From NCBI GenBank assembly GCA_009908925.1, contig JAAAOH010000231.1, forward strand, positions 1 through 6,390: a DNA stretch of 6,390 nt, given 5' to 3'. Positions 5,820 to 6,390 of this stretch are shown piece after piece. Source of the DNA: Spirochaetota bacterium. Its GTDB lineage: Bacteria > Spirochaetota > Spirochaetia > DSM-27196 > PWMO01. Position 1 is the first letter of the stretch; the number at the start of each line of letters is the position of its first letter. Position numbers and translations under genes: made by a program. Under the pieces are notes generated by a model, which was not told where the DNA came from, did no database searches, and was given only the letters and a program-made list of their open reading frames with translations.

Positions 5820-5848
5820 TTGACCTCCCGTACCACCAGGGGTAGGCT
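5820..5848 (+). promoter_or_regulatory. Weak candidate promoter of the DinB-family gene
   Basis: TTGACC (5820–5825, 5 of 6 consensus bases) is followed after 17 bp by TAGGCT (5843–5848, 3 of 6). Transcription would begin near 5855, almost at the ATG at 5857. The -10 match is poor, so the call is tentative; the same GTAGGCT string precedes the other plus-strand gene at 4242–4248. Confidence 0.3.
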
Positions 5849-5856
5849 TGCGGCAG

Positions 5857-6381
5857 ATGAACCAGATCGACGCCGACTTCTTTCGAACCCTCGCCTGGTA
5901 CAATACACGGGTGAACGACGCGATGGCGGCTGTGCTTGAGCCCCGCGCCGCGCTCTGCCTGGAGGCGGGGACAACGTATTACGGTCCGATTCTCGGGCTG
6001 CTCTCCCACATTTCGCTTTCTGACATCACATGGCTGCGAAGAGCCGGCGCACACAACGAGATAGACGACCGCGCGCCGTTGGATCTGCAGTACGCCTCAG
6101 TCGATCAGCAACCCTTTGGCGAGCTCGTCGCGTGGCGATCACACAGGGCGGCGCTGGATGCTGCTATCGAGCGCTGGGTCGGTCGCTTCGGCCAGGGTGA
6201 TGTCGCCCGGACGATCACCTACCGCAACTCAAGGGGCCGCGAGTTCCAGCAGCCGCTGTGGCAGATCCTTCTTCACATGTTCAACCATCAGACGCATCAC
6301 CGCGGCCAGCTTGCGCAGGCGCTCGATGACCGAGGGGTAGAAAACGATTTCTCGAATCTTATCTGGTATCTGCGGGCATAG
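5857..6381 (+). CDS. DinB/DUF664-family protein, putative metal-binding four-helix bundle
   Basis: Cytoplasmic protein of 174 residues, a normal length for the family. It opens with DADFFRTLAWYNTRVNDAM, matching the usual FxxLaxYNxWaN start, and continues with LLSHISLSDITWLRR (His51) and the C-terminal HMFNHQTHHRGQLAQAL (His140, His144, His147, His148). These give the histidine set that binds a divalent metal in the DinB/YfiT-like bundle. The family includes thiol transferases and damage-inducible proteins, but most members have no proven reaction, so none is assigned. I use the ATG at 5857. A TTG at 5848 in the same frame, with AGGGG at 5838–5842 five bases upstream, would add only three residues and cannot be excluded. 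It diverges from the hydrolase gene, and only nine bases follow its stop. Confidence 0.88.
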   Translation: MNQIDADFFRTLAWYNTRVNDAMAAVLEPRAALCLEAGTTYYGPILGLLSHISLSDITWLRRAGAHNEIDDRAPLDLQYASVDQQPFGELVAWRSHRAALDAAIERWVGRFGQGDVARTITYRNSRGREFQQPLWQILLHMFNHQTHHRGQLAQALDDRGVENDFSNLIWYLRA

Positions 6382-6390
6382 TCGTCTGTA

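Noticed and set aside
1..6390. Mobile elements, CRISPR arrays, tRNA or rRNA genes, and defence systems
   Set aside because: No transposase, integrase or nuclease genes, no direct-repeat arrays and no RNA-gene signatures were seen on either strand. The genes look like ordinary chromosomal content.

Overview
This 6.4 kb chromosomal window comes from a GC-rich bacterium (roughly 60% G+C by eye). It is probably a diderm (Gram-negative-type) organism, because it encodes a lipobox lipoprotein and the start of a secreted LolA-like protein beside a LolCDE/MacB-type ABC transporter. TetR–ABC–permease–permease–LolA-like cassettes are, from memory, familiar in spirochaetes and some other diderms. No rRNA or other phylogenetic marker is present, so any phylum guess is weak.

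Left part (1–4260, all minus strand, read right to left): one compact operon. Order of transcription is a TetR-family regulator (4140–3415), a LolD/MacB-type ATPase (3418–2735), a first FtsX/MacB-type permease (2738–1440), a second permease (1416–184), and a LolA-like periplasmic protein that runs off the left edge (159–1). The first three genes are joined by ATGA start/stop overlaps; the last two junctions are 23–24 nt gaps with strong Shine-Dalgarno sites. A good sigma-70-type promoter (TTGACA-17-TAGATT on the minus strand) precedes the regulator, with two GACCG-N5-CGGTC inverted repeats lying at and just after the predicted transcription start. The simplest reading is a self-repressed exporter that lifts a lipid, lipoprotein or hydrophobic compound out of the inner membrane and may pass it to a dedicated LolA-like carrier.

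Right part (4260–6390): three stand-alone genes. A carboxymuconolactone decarboxylase/AhpD-like protein (plus, 4271–4855) diverges from the operon. It meets a secreted lipoprotein alpha/beta hydrolase (minus, 5735–4830) tail to tail with a 26 bp overlap. A DinB/DUF664-type putative metal-binding protein (plus, 5857–6381) diverges from the hydrolase. The hydrolase start has a promoter-like sequence so close that its transcript may be nearly leaderless; the DinB gene may be similar on weaker evidence.

No RNA genes, mobile elements, CRISPR arrays or clear intrinsic terminators were seen. There is no gene-free stretch over 300 bases. Most of the window is recognisable and ordinary. The parts most worth a second look are the regulator's tandem operators and the coupling of the exporter to its own LolA-like protein.
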